In this document: piece by piece, positions 22,878 through 32,065 of the stretch | How positions within the stretch are numbered: position 1 is the first letter of the stretch | How the letters are laid out: every line of letters begins with the position of its first letter | NCBI GenBank assembly: GCA_037042915.1 | Contig: CM073202.1 | Span: forward strand, 1,860,001-1,924,000 | Length of the DNA: 64,000 nucleotides | Direction of reading: 5' to 3' | Source: Auricularia sp. M13 | Lineage: Eukaryota; Basidiomycota; Agaricomycetes; Auriculariales; Auriculariaceae | Program-made: the position numbers and the translations under genes | Notes under the pieces: generated by a model | Database searches by the model: none | Told to the model about the DNA's origin: nothing | The model's input: only the letters and a program-made list of their open reading frames with translations

Positions 22878-23570
22878 CTAGATGTTGCCAGAATAATTCA
22901 GGCAAGTGCTGAATAAATGGAGCAGACGAACCTCGTATAGATCGTCAGGACCATCCTCAGTGAGTGGGTGCCGAATATTGGCGCTGGCGGCAATAGCTTG
23001 GGCACTGGCGGCACGCTGCAGCGCAGAAACTGAACGCTCAAATGCTGCGGCGACACGAATTTCCGAGCGTGCCTCGGCGGCAGCAGCACGCTCGTCGGCA
23101 GCAACGACGCGAAATGCACCTTGTCCCTCAGTGGCAGCAGCATGGATGTCAGCGGCAGCTGCACGGTCTTCAGCAGCGGCGATGCGAGTCTCGACTCGTT
23201 TCTCGATGGTGGAAGCTCGTTTTTCTGCAGCAGCGATGCGAATTTCAGCCCGTTCTTCGGCGGCAGCAGCGTGTTCGTCCGCGCGAGCAACGCGGAATCG
23301 CGTGCTTCGCTCGGCCGCTGCAGCATATTGGTCCGCGGCAAGGATACGGTCTTCAGCGGCTGCTAAGAGCGTCTTGACGCGTTCCTCGATGGTGTCAGCT
23401 TGGATTGCTTCACTGGCGAAGCGAATATTGCCTGGTTCATCGGCAACGACCTTGGTAGAGGCTTCTACGGTCTTTGGAAGGGAGCACGTCTGCTGTGGGG
23501 CGACCCCAAAGCAATTCTCTGCAGTAGCCCGAGCAGGCTTGGCGGCGGCGAACATGCAGGTGGGCTGCAT
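22878..23570 (-). CDS. Ala/Glu/Arg-rich coiled-coil ORF, hypothetical
   Basis: 230 residues. The centre has repeats of the form AAAEDRAAAAD, AAAEERAEIRIAAAEKRAS and AAAERSTRFRVARADEHAA, spaced about 15-18 residues with acidic and basic heptad-like alternation, so a long amphipathic helix or coiled coil is likely. Strand choice: the minus frame has alternating charges, while the plus frame is a Ser/Ala shadow. Upstream on the minus strand, about 23600-24150 holds further coding-like sequence (NLDELVDLLHARALNITELC; VNSPLDLSMG) separated by stops or introns, so this may be the 3' end of a larger gene. The LTR element at 24155 would split that gene. No family was recognised. Confidence 0.35.
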   Translation of the reverse strand: MQPTCMFAAAKPARATAENCFGVAPQQTCSLPKTVEASTKVVADEPGNIRFASEAIQADTIEERVKTLLAAAEDRILAADQYAAAAERSTRFRVARADEHAAAAEERAEIRIAAAEKRASTIEKRVETRIAAAEDRAAAADIHAAATEGQGAFRVVAADERAAAAEARSEIRVAAAFERSVSALQRAASAQAIAASANIRHPLTEDGPDDLYEVRLLHLFSTCLNYSGNI

Positions 23571-24154
23571 GTCTGATGTCGGTCTGGCCTGCGGAAGTCA
23601 GTGCCGCAGGGGGCGGCTTTCAGCGTGGGCAGCGCACAGTTCAGTAATGTTCAGTGCGCGGGCGTGCAGAAGGTCCACGAGCTCGTCCAGATTGCGATGG
23701 TAGACGTGCGGCGCAGTGACGGCGGCGCGGAGAGGTCAGCAAAACTCGGTTCGGCAGCGAGGTTGGCTGGCTATAATTTTGTGACGCCACAGTCAAAAGA
23801 GAAGAGCGACAGCACTGGCAGCGTGTAGTCTGTAGGTGCAAGAGGGAAGTGTCGCTGGTAACAGACGGAAAGGCCGTCTTGGACAGCTGAAGAGAAAATA
23901 GCCGGCAGCAGCTCCGCTGTCCCGTTGACGGTCGCTATCCCGCTGACTGAAGGTGCGTCGGGCTCGTGCGGAGCCCATGGATAAATCTAATGGGGAATTG
24001 ACAGGCGCAATGGACGTAGGAAGTACTGCATACTGCAAAGTATCTTGAACAGTTGTGGTGAAATGTTCGTCTGTACATGCCAAATCGCCGGACGAGGGAT
24101 TGCATGACGAAAAACGTCCTGCATCAAGTTTGACAGTCGAGAGCGGGACACTAC

Positions 24155-25011
24155 TGTTGCGGTCATCACGGCCGTCGCAAGCTCTGTCCGCTTGCCCGCG
24201 GGTTTTACGCCGCTTCGCCGAGCGTTCGGTCGCTGCTGTATACAGTCGGCGCACTGTTTATCCTCGGACGGAGACTCGGCCAGGGTTATACGCCTAGAGT
24301 TGCTCACCTCGGGATATGATCGACGCGCCGCTCTCTACCTGTCTAGAGGGTGAGACGACCTCGGCGCATACCCCAATTCGGCTCGGTGGAGGCTTCTTCT
24401 CCTCGGACCAGGGTTCGGCAGCTTTCCCTTCGCCGTATATGTCGGATATGGGCGTTACGGTGCTCGGGACAAGCTCCAGGACCACCTTCGGACCTGGGGC
24501 TGACTCGGCGGGTCACCTTGAGCGGCCTCGGAGAGTCGGGAACGCCTCTATTGGACTTCTCGTGGGTGCGGTACTCCTCGGATGGATAGTAGGCTGGTTA
24601 TCATCGCCTGATACAAGCTCGGCTACACCCTCGGACCCTCGGCCCGTGGCCTCAACAGTGCGGCGCTCTCCCCGTGTACTCGGGAGGTGCCCTCCTCCTC
24701 GGTCCGTACCCTCGGTGGATGGGTGTGCGTGTGTAGCATACCTCGGCACCTTCACCCTATCTCGGACCACGTGCGACTGGAGGTGTGGTATGGTTTTGGC
24801 ACCATGGGAGACGACGGTGGGTGGACCCTTTAGCTCCGGGATCACCCTGGACCGGATCAGCGGACCTTGGGGAGGGTATATAGGTTGTAGGGTGTAGATG
24901 CGTGTACCCTAGGTTTGGTCTGGTCAATTGTACCGCTTGTCCGTTCTTCCTCGTCCCTCTCTCCTCTCTTGGGCGTCGGTCTCGGCGAGTGACGAGCGCT
25001 CTGCCGTGACA
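24155..25011 (+). repeat. 5' LTR of the non-autonomous element
   Basis: 857 bp, TG...CA. TATATA at 24877-24882 is 34 nt before AGGTTTGGTCT (24911), the inferred RNA 5' end and self-primer. Confidence 0.85.
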
Positions 25012-25013
25012 TA

Positions 25014-25024
25014 AGACCAAACCT
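25014..25024 (+). other. self-priming primer-binding site
   Basis: AGACCAAACCT, exact reverse complement of LTR positions 24911-24921, and separated from the LTR end by TA. There is no TGG start, which argues against ordinary tRNA priming. Confidence 0.7.
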
Positions 25025-26010
25025 TCACTCCCTTTCGACCGACGCTCATCCCTCTTCTCCTTCCCCACACGGCCGCGGCGTCCTCTCGACTACTATCGCC
25101 CGTGTGTCAAAGCCGACGACCTCATCAGGCCGGCCTCGCCGTCAGCGAGCCGCTGTGCACCGGCCGAGGTCCATTGGCACCCGCATCCTTCTCCCTCGGA
25201 GTCGCCACCCACCCCGAGAAGCGAGGCGTACGCTGTCAAGGCCCTATCTCCACCCCATCGGCCGCAGCGCATGACCAAGCCCTTGGCACAGCCTCTCCAC
25301 ACGGTCGCGCGGGATACCCCGATCCCGCCCTCGGCGACCCCTGGTGCAGCACCTCCTTCGCACCTTCTACCCCGGCGAGTAAACCGAGACACTCGCCTAC
25401 GCCCAAAATCCCACCCCGGTTGTCTGGACTTGCGCGCTCAAGCCACAGCTGTTGTACCTTCCCCTCTCGCACGCCATCGGCAGATGGGGCCTCGGCCGTG
25501 ATCCGGATGGACTGGATGCACGCGCCGCAACGCCCGAGATATGTATACCCTCATCCCGAGGACGTCACGACCCACTGGCCACTGGCTGGACGAACTGTAC
25601 GATGTCTCACGACCCTCCGAGCTCACGCCGAAGCTCCGGCAACCAGTAACTTCACTCGCTGCGCGAATCCCAGCCGCCGACGGCGGATCCCACACGTTCC
25701 TTATTTCCCTTATCACTTACAGGTCGTGGGCGCGGGCGCAGTCGGACCCACAGGACACAGTACAAGATTGGAATCCCACGGCCCTCGGACACTGGATTCG
25801 GCCGCAGAAGACATACATTAAACGGCACCCCATCTAGGATGGACGCGCAGGCGGTCGGAACCGAACCCTTGGACCCGCAGGGAGGAGCCCAATTATTCTC
25901 ACACGGACCCGGACCCTCGCCTCGGTCGCAAGTTCAAGAAAACTATTTATATTTTGTACACGCGCCCATTGCGACAAGAAAACTACATACAAGCCGGCCG
26001 ATTCGAGCAT
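25025..26010. other. internal leader region of the LTR element without recognised coding function
   Basis: A 239-codon plus-strand ORF (25102-25821) is present. It is Pro/Ser/Arg-rich without gag or other motifs and is not called as a gene. Confidence 0.5.
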
Positions 26011-27441
26011 CTAGTCCATATCCATCGCCTCCTCCACCTCCTCCTCCTCCTCCTCCTCCGGACCCGACTCAGGTGGCGCGGATGCGCGCGAGGAGGCCGC
26101 CCCAGGTGTCACGGAGGCGCGCGACGACCGAGTAGCGGTACCCGCTGCGAAGCGAGTGCCCCGACGCATCGCCGAGCGCAAAGGCGCCGTCGCCGACGGC
26201 TGCGCATTCGCGGCCGCACCCCCGGTGACCAGCGCCCACGCCGCCGCAAACTGGCCCATGAAGTTGGGGTGCAGCGCGGGCGCTGCGACCCGACCTCACC
26301 CGGCGCCTCGATAGGCAGCGCCGGCAAGCTCTCCTTCGCCGCCCGGGACCGCGACACACGGGACGATGACGATGCGGGCACCTGGGACGTGACCGACGCG
26401 GCGCGGAACGAGAAGGGCGGCGCGCGCGCCCGATACCGGCGCCTTGGAGCCCTTGCCCGTCTTGGTCCCGAACCCGAGCGGGGCGCGCAGGTCCTTCCAA
26501 GAGCACTTTACCTTCCGACGCGAGCACTCGAGGCACGCCGCCAGCCCCTGCGCCGGAAGGCAGTCGTCGTCGCGGTCCGCACAACGGCTGCACGGCTGCC
26601 CAGTGTCAGATATCACAACCCGCGCTGGACGATGGTAACTACTCACCGAGGTCGGGACCCCATGGCGGTCTATCAGACCCTCCGCGAACGCCCGGTCCCA
26701 CGCATGTCGGCGGTCGCGCAGAGCGGGTTGCTCCTCCACGCCGGGCGGGGGTGTCCGTGGCCGACGCGGGTGATGCAACACAGAGCCCAACGACGGCGGC
26801 GCAGGAGCGGGCGGCATCCGCACAGCAGACGATGAGCGCGGCCGACGAGCAGGCGGCGCCGAGAGAACAGACGGAGCGGGCGCCGACGGTCGGGACGAAG
26901 ACGACGCTGGCGCAGGACGACGCGGCCGAGGAACAACAACCGACGGCGGCGGCGGCGCGGACCTCTCGCACTCGGCGTACAGCGGGTGCCCGGGCGGGAT
27001 CTTCAGCGTCGAGCAACGGGTCCTGAACACGGCATCCGACGGCAGAGGCGGGAGGCGAAGCGCCAGCGGACGAACTTGCTCGGATAGCGCGGCGGGCACG
27101 GACAAAAACGGAGACAGGAGAGCGTCCGCGGGCGACGAGCAAGCAGCCAGACCGAGAGCAAGAGCACGGGCCGACGGCAACAACGAGAAGAGCAGGCGGC
27201 GCTCGACGCCGAACTCCAACTGTCGGTCGCGGGCCAGGTCACGGTGCGCAGCGGGGATGCCAGGGTCGCCGAGCGCGGCGGCGATGCGGTCCATGGCGTC
27301 GGTCAGGACAGCGATGCGGGCCTCCATATCCACGGTCCGGGCGCGCGAGAGCACAAAGTCGGGCAGCACGGGCACCCAGGCGGGTGCTCCGCCACTGCGC
27401 TGGTCGTCGCGGGCGTCGTCTGCGCGGTCTGCAGAGGGCAT
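26011..27441 (-). CDS. antisense cargo gene: Zn2Cys6-like cysteine-cluster protein with acidic tail
   Basis: Start chosen at the ATG ending at 27441 (MPSADRADDARD); an in-frame ATG also ends at 27513. After an Ala/Leu-rich helical region and a Pro/Ser linker, there is a cluster CSRCADRDDDC then CLECSRRKVKC, spacing C-x2-C-x6-C-x8-C-x2-C-x6-C. The Arg/Lys-rich half comes second, the reverse of classical fungal Zn2Cys6 factors. A 51-bp intron candidate (26596-26646; donor GTGAGT, CTGAC branch-like site, acceptor CAG) lies just before the cluster, and its removal keeps the frame. Beyond the cluster, best coding sequence continues through two frame changes (about 26410 and about 26280) to FMGQFAAAWALVTGG and an EEEEEEEVEEAMDMD tail ending at 26011. 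DNA binding is an inference. It runs opposite to the element's own RNA. Confidence 0.6.
26596..26646 (-). other. predicted 51-bp intron in the antisense cargo gene
   Basis: On the minus strand it begins GTGAGTAG and ends CTGACACTGGGCAG. The length is a multiple of three and the region also reads open, so retention would add 17 residues. Confidence 0.55.
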
Positions 27442-27608
27442 GGTGGTGGTAAGAGGACAAGAAGCAGATTGACAGGCCGAAGCTTTATGTCCAACCGCGA
27501 ACTGAATTGCCATTCAGTCCGCGGCGCCCTCGGCCCGTTGTTTCGTCCTCCCCGCCTTTCGCCTCTCGCCCTCGGACGCTCTCTCGGCTCGCGGCTTGAA
27601 AGGGGTTA

Positions 27609-28466
27609 TGTTGCGGTCATCACGGCCGTCGCAAGCTCTGTCCGCTTGCCCGCGGGTTTTACGCCGCTTCGCCGAGCGTTCGGTCGCTGCTGTATACAGT
27701 CGGCGCACTGTTTATCCTCGGACGGAGACTCGGCCAGGGTTATACGCCTAGAGTTGCTCACCTCGGGATATGATCGACGCGCCGCTCTCTACCTGTCTAG
27801 AGGGTGAGACGACCTCGGCGCATACCCCAATTCGGCTCGGTGGAGGCTTCTTCTCCTCGGACCAGGGTTCGGCAGCTTTCCCTTCGCCGTATATGTCGGA
27901 TATGGGCGTTACGGTGCTCGGGACAAGCTCCAGGACCACCTTCGGACCTGGGGCTGACTCGGCGGGTCACCTTGAGCGGCCTCGGAGAGTCGGGAACGCC
28001 TCTATTGGACTTCTCGTGGGTGCGGTACTCCTCGGATGGATAGTAGGCTGGTTATCATCGCCTGATACAAGCTCGGCTACACCCTCGGACCCTCGGCCCG
28101 TGGCCTCAACAGTGCGGCGCTCTCCCCGTGTACTCGGGAGGTGCCCTCCTCCTCGGTCCGTACCCTCGGTGGATGGGTGTGCGTGTGTAGCATACCTCGG
28201 CACCTTCACCCTATCTCGGACCACGTGCGACTGGAGGTGTGGTATGGTTTTGGCACCATGGGAGACGACGGTGGGTGGACCCTTTAGCTCCGGGATCACC
28301 CTGGACCGGATCAGCGGACCTTGGGGAGGGGTATATAGGTTGTAGGGTGTAGATGCGTGTACCCTAGGTTTGGTCTGGTCAATTGTACCGCTTGTCCGTT
28401 CTTCCTCGTCCCTCTCTCCTCTCTTGGGCGTCGGTCTCGGCGAGTGACGAGCGCTCTGCCGTGACA
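27609..28466 (+). repeat. 3' LTR of the non-autonomous element
   Basis: 858 bp. Differs from the left LTR by one additional G before TATATAGG. Confidence 0.85.
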
Positions 28467-28664
28467 ACTACCCACTGTGCCATGTTACAAAGCGAGGAAA
28501 AAAAGACGGGCTCGCTGTCGCTACACGTTGGAGGGTGCTCCGCGTAATTTGTCGTGGATATCGACTCGGCCATGTCCAATTCACAGGCCGCTTGAATTGT
28601 ATCTTGCGCGCCCGCGGCGAGCTCAACAGTCAACACAGCATCTTTTCGCGCCGCGCTGGTCGCA

Positions 28665-30870
28665 ATGGCGATCAGAACGTCGCTGACGCCGACATGCAGC
28701 GAGGAGGGTGTGTCCGCAAAGGAGGGCCTGCTGCTGTGGTGCCAGCGCAAGACCGCGCCGTACAAGGAGGTCGACGTCCAGGACTTTACCTACTCCTGGC
28801 AGGACAGTCTTGCACTGTGCGCCACTGCCTCCGGCATCGTTCCCCAGTGCTGACGCTTTCGCGCAGTTGCGCGCTTATACATTGCCACCGGCCAGACCTC
28901 CTCGACTACAACTCGCTTGACAAGGTATTCTGGGTACCGGTTCATGCTTTTGCCGACCTTCCAACGCCCATTGCAGACAGACCGGCATGGAAATACGCGT
29001 CTGGCCTTCCGCGTCGCGCAGGAACACCTTGGCATCCCAGTACGTGCCCGCCCCCACCGCACATGAACTCTTTACCTGCTCGCTCACCCACCCGCAATAG
29101 CAACTTCTCGAAGTCGAAGACTTATGCGACAACAAGCCCGACGAGCGCAGCGTCATGACCTACATCGCCTCCTTCTTCCACGCCTTCTCCTCGATGGACC
29201 AAGCAGAGACCGTCGTCGCGCGGCGCGTCGAGAAGTTCGCCGAGCTCATGCAGTCCGTCTGGACGAGCAAGAACGACTACGAGCGCCGCGCCAAGATCCT
29301 GCTGGCCGCCGTGCGCGCGGTGCAGGACGAGTGGGCGCAGGCGTCGCTGCGCGGCATCTCGTACCCCGAGGCGCGTGCGGCTGCCGCCGCGTTCGCCGCC
29401 TACAAGGCGAGCTCAAAGCGCGCGTGGGTCACGGAGAAGCAGGAGCTCGGCACGCTGTACGGCAACATCCAGACGTGATTACGCACCTACGGCCTAAGAG
29501 AGTGGGTCCCCGCGCCGGGGCTCTTGCCGCAGGTTCGTTTGCTCGTTCACTCGTGCAGGGCATTGCCAATGAATGCTAATTGTGCCTGCGCCACTATCAG
29601 GATATTGACTCGGAGTGGGCACGATTAGAGGCGGCTGAGGCTACGCGCTCCCGCGCGATTAATGCCCAGATTCGCGAGTAAATCTTCGCGTGACCCTTCC
29701 CATGGTAACGCATACTGACGAGCTTTCGTGCCGGTGTGATCATTCAGGATTAAGGAGACACTACGAAAAGCGTTTGCGGACCTTGCGAACGAGTTCGAGC
29801 GACGGTTGCGCAAGATCTCGTCCGAGCTCGCATCGCTGGAAGGTCCGCTTGAGGTCCGTCCAGCTTCCTCTTTGCATTGGAAGCTGAACGCGAAACTCTC
29901 GTTCGCAGGATCAACAGGCGGCCGTAAAGACCATCCAGACGCGATTACCTCCACTGACGGAACAGCTATCGACCGTCAAGGCGGCCGAGGACGAGTGCGC
30001 GGCGGCGAACGTGGAGGAGAACGACTACACCGTGTTCACGCACCAGGACCTTGAGTTCGAGCTCACGCTCCTCTCGCAGAACGTCGCCAAGAAGATTGCG
30101 TTTATCGACAACCAGGTGCGCCCAGCCGCTCGTTGCCTCTTCCCTTGCCTTGCCTTGCGTTTTCACCTTTCTGATGCGACTGCATGCAGATTGTGTCGCG
30201 CAACATGACGAACCTGACGCCGGCGCAGCTCGAGCAGTTCGAAAGCACCTTCCGCTATTTCGATCGCGACGAGACCAACACGCTGCACCCAGCTGAACTC
30301 GCAGGCGCCCCTCGGTCGCTGGGCATCGTTTATTCCGTACGCGCACCTCCTTCTACTCACGCAGTTGATTCCCATCTGCTGAATGCGCGTGGCAGGACTC
30401 GGATATGGACATTATTTACGACCAGCTCGTGCAGATGTACGGCGCAGTCACGTACGAGGCGTTCATCAATCTCCTTGTGCGTCGCCCGCTTCATGCCTTG
30501 CTTACACATTCCGTCCTAATATCACTATTCGCGACAGGTCGATATCACGGAGGACCAGACGACGCCGGAACAGCTGCGTGAGGCGTTCTGGGGCATCGTG
30601 GCGGACAAGGTACGCATGCTCATTCCTCGTTTCTCTTGCTGTCGCTCTGCTCGTGTTGACCGCGGTACAGCCCATCGTCTCGGAGCTCGACCTGCGGATG
30701 GCCGTGCTGCCGGCGTCGACGATAGATTACCTGCAGCAGGTGATGCCGCGAGTGGGTACGGACGGGGACGAGCCCGTGTATGACTACGAGGCCTGGCTGG
30801 AGCGGCGACGTGGATATCTTTCGCAATGGCGCGGGCTTCTGCGGCGACGGGAAGCTGGTCGAGCATTGTG
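28665..30870 (+). pseudogene. alpha-actinin fragment lacking the first CH domain, with a stop codon
   Basis: The second calponin-homology domain is clear ([48 protein letters not shown]). It is followed by a linker/spectrin-like coiled coil (MTYIASFFHAFSSMDQAE through AAANVEENDYTVF) and EF-hands (STFRYFDRDETNTLHPAEL and later helices). Alpha-actinin crosslinks F-actin; fungal forms are short with two CH domains and EF-hands. At least eight small introns are placed (e.g. 28929-28978, 29040-29102, 30117-30189, 30602-30669). The first CH domain expected upstream of 28697 is missing; the sequence there reads as unrelated minus-strand coding-like DNA. TGA at 29476-29478 interrupts the otherwise open stretch NIQT-stop-LRTYGLREW. 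The C-terminus is also lost after YDYEAWLE. Probably a displaced gene fragment. Confidence 0.72.
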
Positions 30871-30924
30871 ATGTGTTTCCCTGTGCTGACGAGTCGGATT
30901 TGAGCGGCCGCGGCGCAGTCATCC

Positions 30925-31581
30925 TCAACGTGTTCTTCGAGAGCTGCGAGGCGTCCCTCTGCGGCAACAAAGCGGCCCTCGATACTGGCACCAGGGCGTT
31001 TCTGGGATTGCGCAAGACTGAGCAGTCAGGCGCAGGTAGTTTTGCTCGTGGGCGTCAAGCTCGAATTCGAGCATGGAAGGAACATTGACAGGGAGAACAC
31101 TCCAGAGAGAACACTCCAGAGCACGCTCTGTTGCATGCCAAAGATGCGGTTTGGGGATGGAAGACCGCGCAACGTCGGCTGCGAGCAATCGATTCAGTGC
31201 GCGCAGCGAGCCATTGAGCTCAGCGGCAACGCGCTCGTTGTGATCTTGCATGGCGGGCAGCGCAAGTGCAAAAATGACGAGTAGAGCAATAGGCACGCTC
31301 GAGCGATGTTGCTCGCCGGACACGCACTCAAGGATGGCGAGGACGTCCTGACCATCCTGAATGCAGGGCAAAGGACTCAGAGGCGCTTGGATTGTGCCCA
31401 CGGGAGTCACGTCGACGCCATGTGGAGTGCATTGAGCGACGACCGCGGTGCGCGGGGCCGACATGGCGCGAGGTTCAGCAGCGCTCAGTTGCTCGGCGAA
31501 CGGCATGTGAAGAAAGAGTTTCGTGTGCGCAACGCAACCCGACGGACAGCTTGTATCCGCGACATTGCGTTGGCCACTCAT
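30925..31581 (-). CDS. hypothetical ORF, weak support
   Basis: 218 residues. There is one hydrophobic stretch (SSVPIALLVIFALALPAM, about 31240-31290) that could span a membrane. The rest is unrecognised. The upstream flank (31590-31660) is distantly repeated at 31835-31970. It could be a chance ORF. Confidence 0.25.
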   Translation of the reverse strand: MSGQRNVADTSCPSGCVAHTKLFLHMPFAEQLSAAEPRAMSAPRTAVVAQCTPHGVDVTPVGTIQAPLSPLPCIQDGQDVLAILECVSGEQHRSSVPIALLVIFALALPAMQDHNERVAAELNGSLRALNRLLAADVARSSIPKPHLWHATERALECSLWSVLPVNVPSMLEFELDAHEQNYLRLTAQSCAIPETPWCQYRGPLCCRRGTPRSSRRTR

Positions 31582-31589
31582 CTTTGGTA

Positions 31590-32060
31590 GATGTCACTAC
31601 AGTAGGCCCTCACGCGCGGCGTGATCAAATCGCCAAACCAGTAGTTCAGTGCGTGCGGAGACGCATCCGCAAGCAAAGACGCATGCGAAATATGAAGCTT
31701 CCAATCTCATGCTGAAGACACGAGTTGGCTTTAATATGTGGGTGGATGGTCTATTCATGAGAGCTGGCACTGAGGCCTTGCAGGACCAAACTTCGACGAA
31801 AGACGATTAGGTGTTTCATAGGTTTGTACCGCTCATATTTGGTATATGTGGCACTTAGTCTCAGACGCTCGTAAGGTCCCTGTGCCGGTTTCATCGCGCT
31901 CGGTGTGAGCACAGTCGGCCCTCGCACGCGACATGATCTAATCTCGAAGCCAGCCGTTCAGCGCGTGAGTCTTGTGCAACCCAATCGTCATCAAGCCAAA
32001 GCGGACGCCTGGGCTGGAATCCACGCCTACCGCAAGCTGCCGTATCCGTCCCGCTCGCTC
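31590..32060. repeat. two diverged copies of a short repeat, no gene
   Basis: Segments near 31600-31660 and 31915-31970 share the pattern GGCCCTC.CGCG.G.C.TGATC followed by CAG..GTTCAG.GCGTG. Origin unknown. Confidence 0.35.
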
Positions 32061-32065
32061 AGGCC

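Larger units (their letters stand above)
24155..28466 (+). mobile_element. non-autonomous self-primed LTR retroelement with an antisense cargo gene
   Basis: Two LTRs (24155-25011, 857 bp; 27609-28466, 858 bp), starting TGTTGCGG and ending CCGTGACA, appear identical except one G in a G run. They are flanked by the 5-bp duplication ACTAC (24150-24154, 28467-28471). The primer site AGACCAAACCT (25014-25024) lies 2 nt past the left LTR and is complementary to AGGTTTGGTCT inside the LTR (24911-24921). A purine tract GAAAGGGGTTA (27598-27608) precedes the right LTR. These fix transcription on the plus strand. The 2.6-kb interior has no gag, protease, RT or integrase signature, so copying needs enzymes in trans. 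It carries a gene on the opposite strand. A related solo LTR is at 59626-60453. Confidence 0.85.

Noticed and set aside
22906-23703. 265-codon plus-strand ORF, Ala/Ser/Arg-rich
   Set aside because: It mirrors the minus-strand coiled-coil ORF; its composition is what the complementary frame of Ala/Glu repeats gives.
25102-25821. 239-codon plus ORF as a gag of the non-autonomous element
   Set aside because: No zinc knuckle, no capsid-like pattern, Pro/Ser/Arg bias of GC-rich noncoding DNA.
26954-26990. Plus-strand ORFs opposite the cargo gene
   Set aside because: Ala/Thr/Gln composition is the antisense of the Pro/Ser/Ala linker; no motif.
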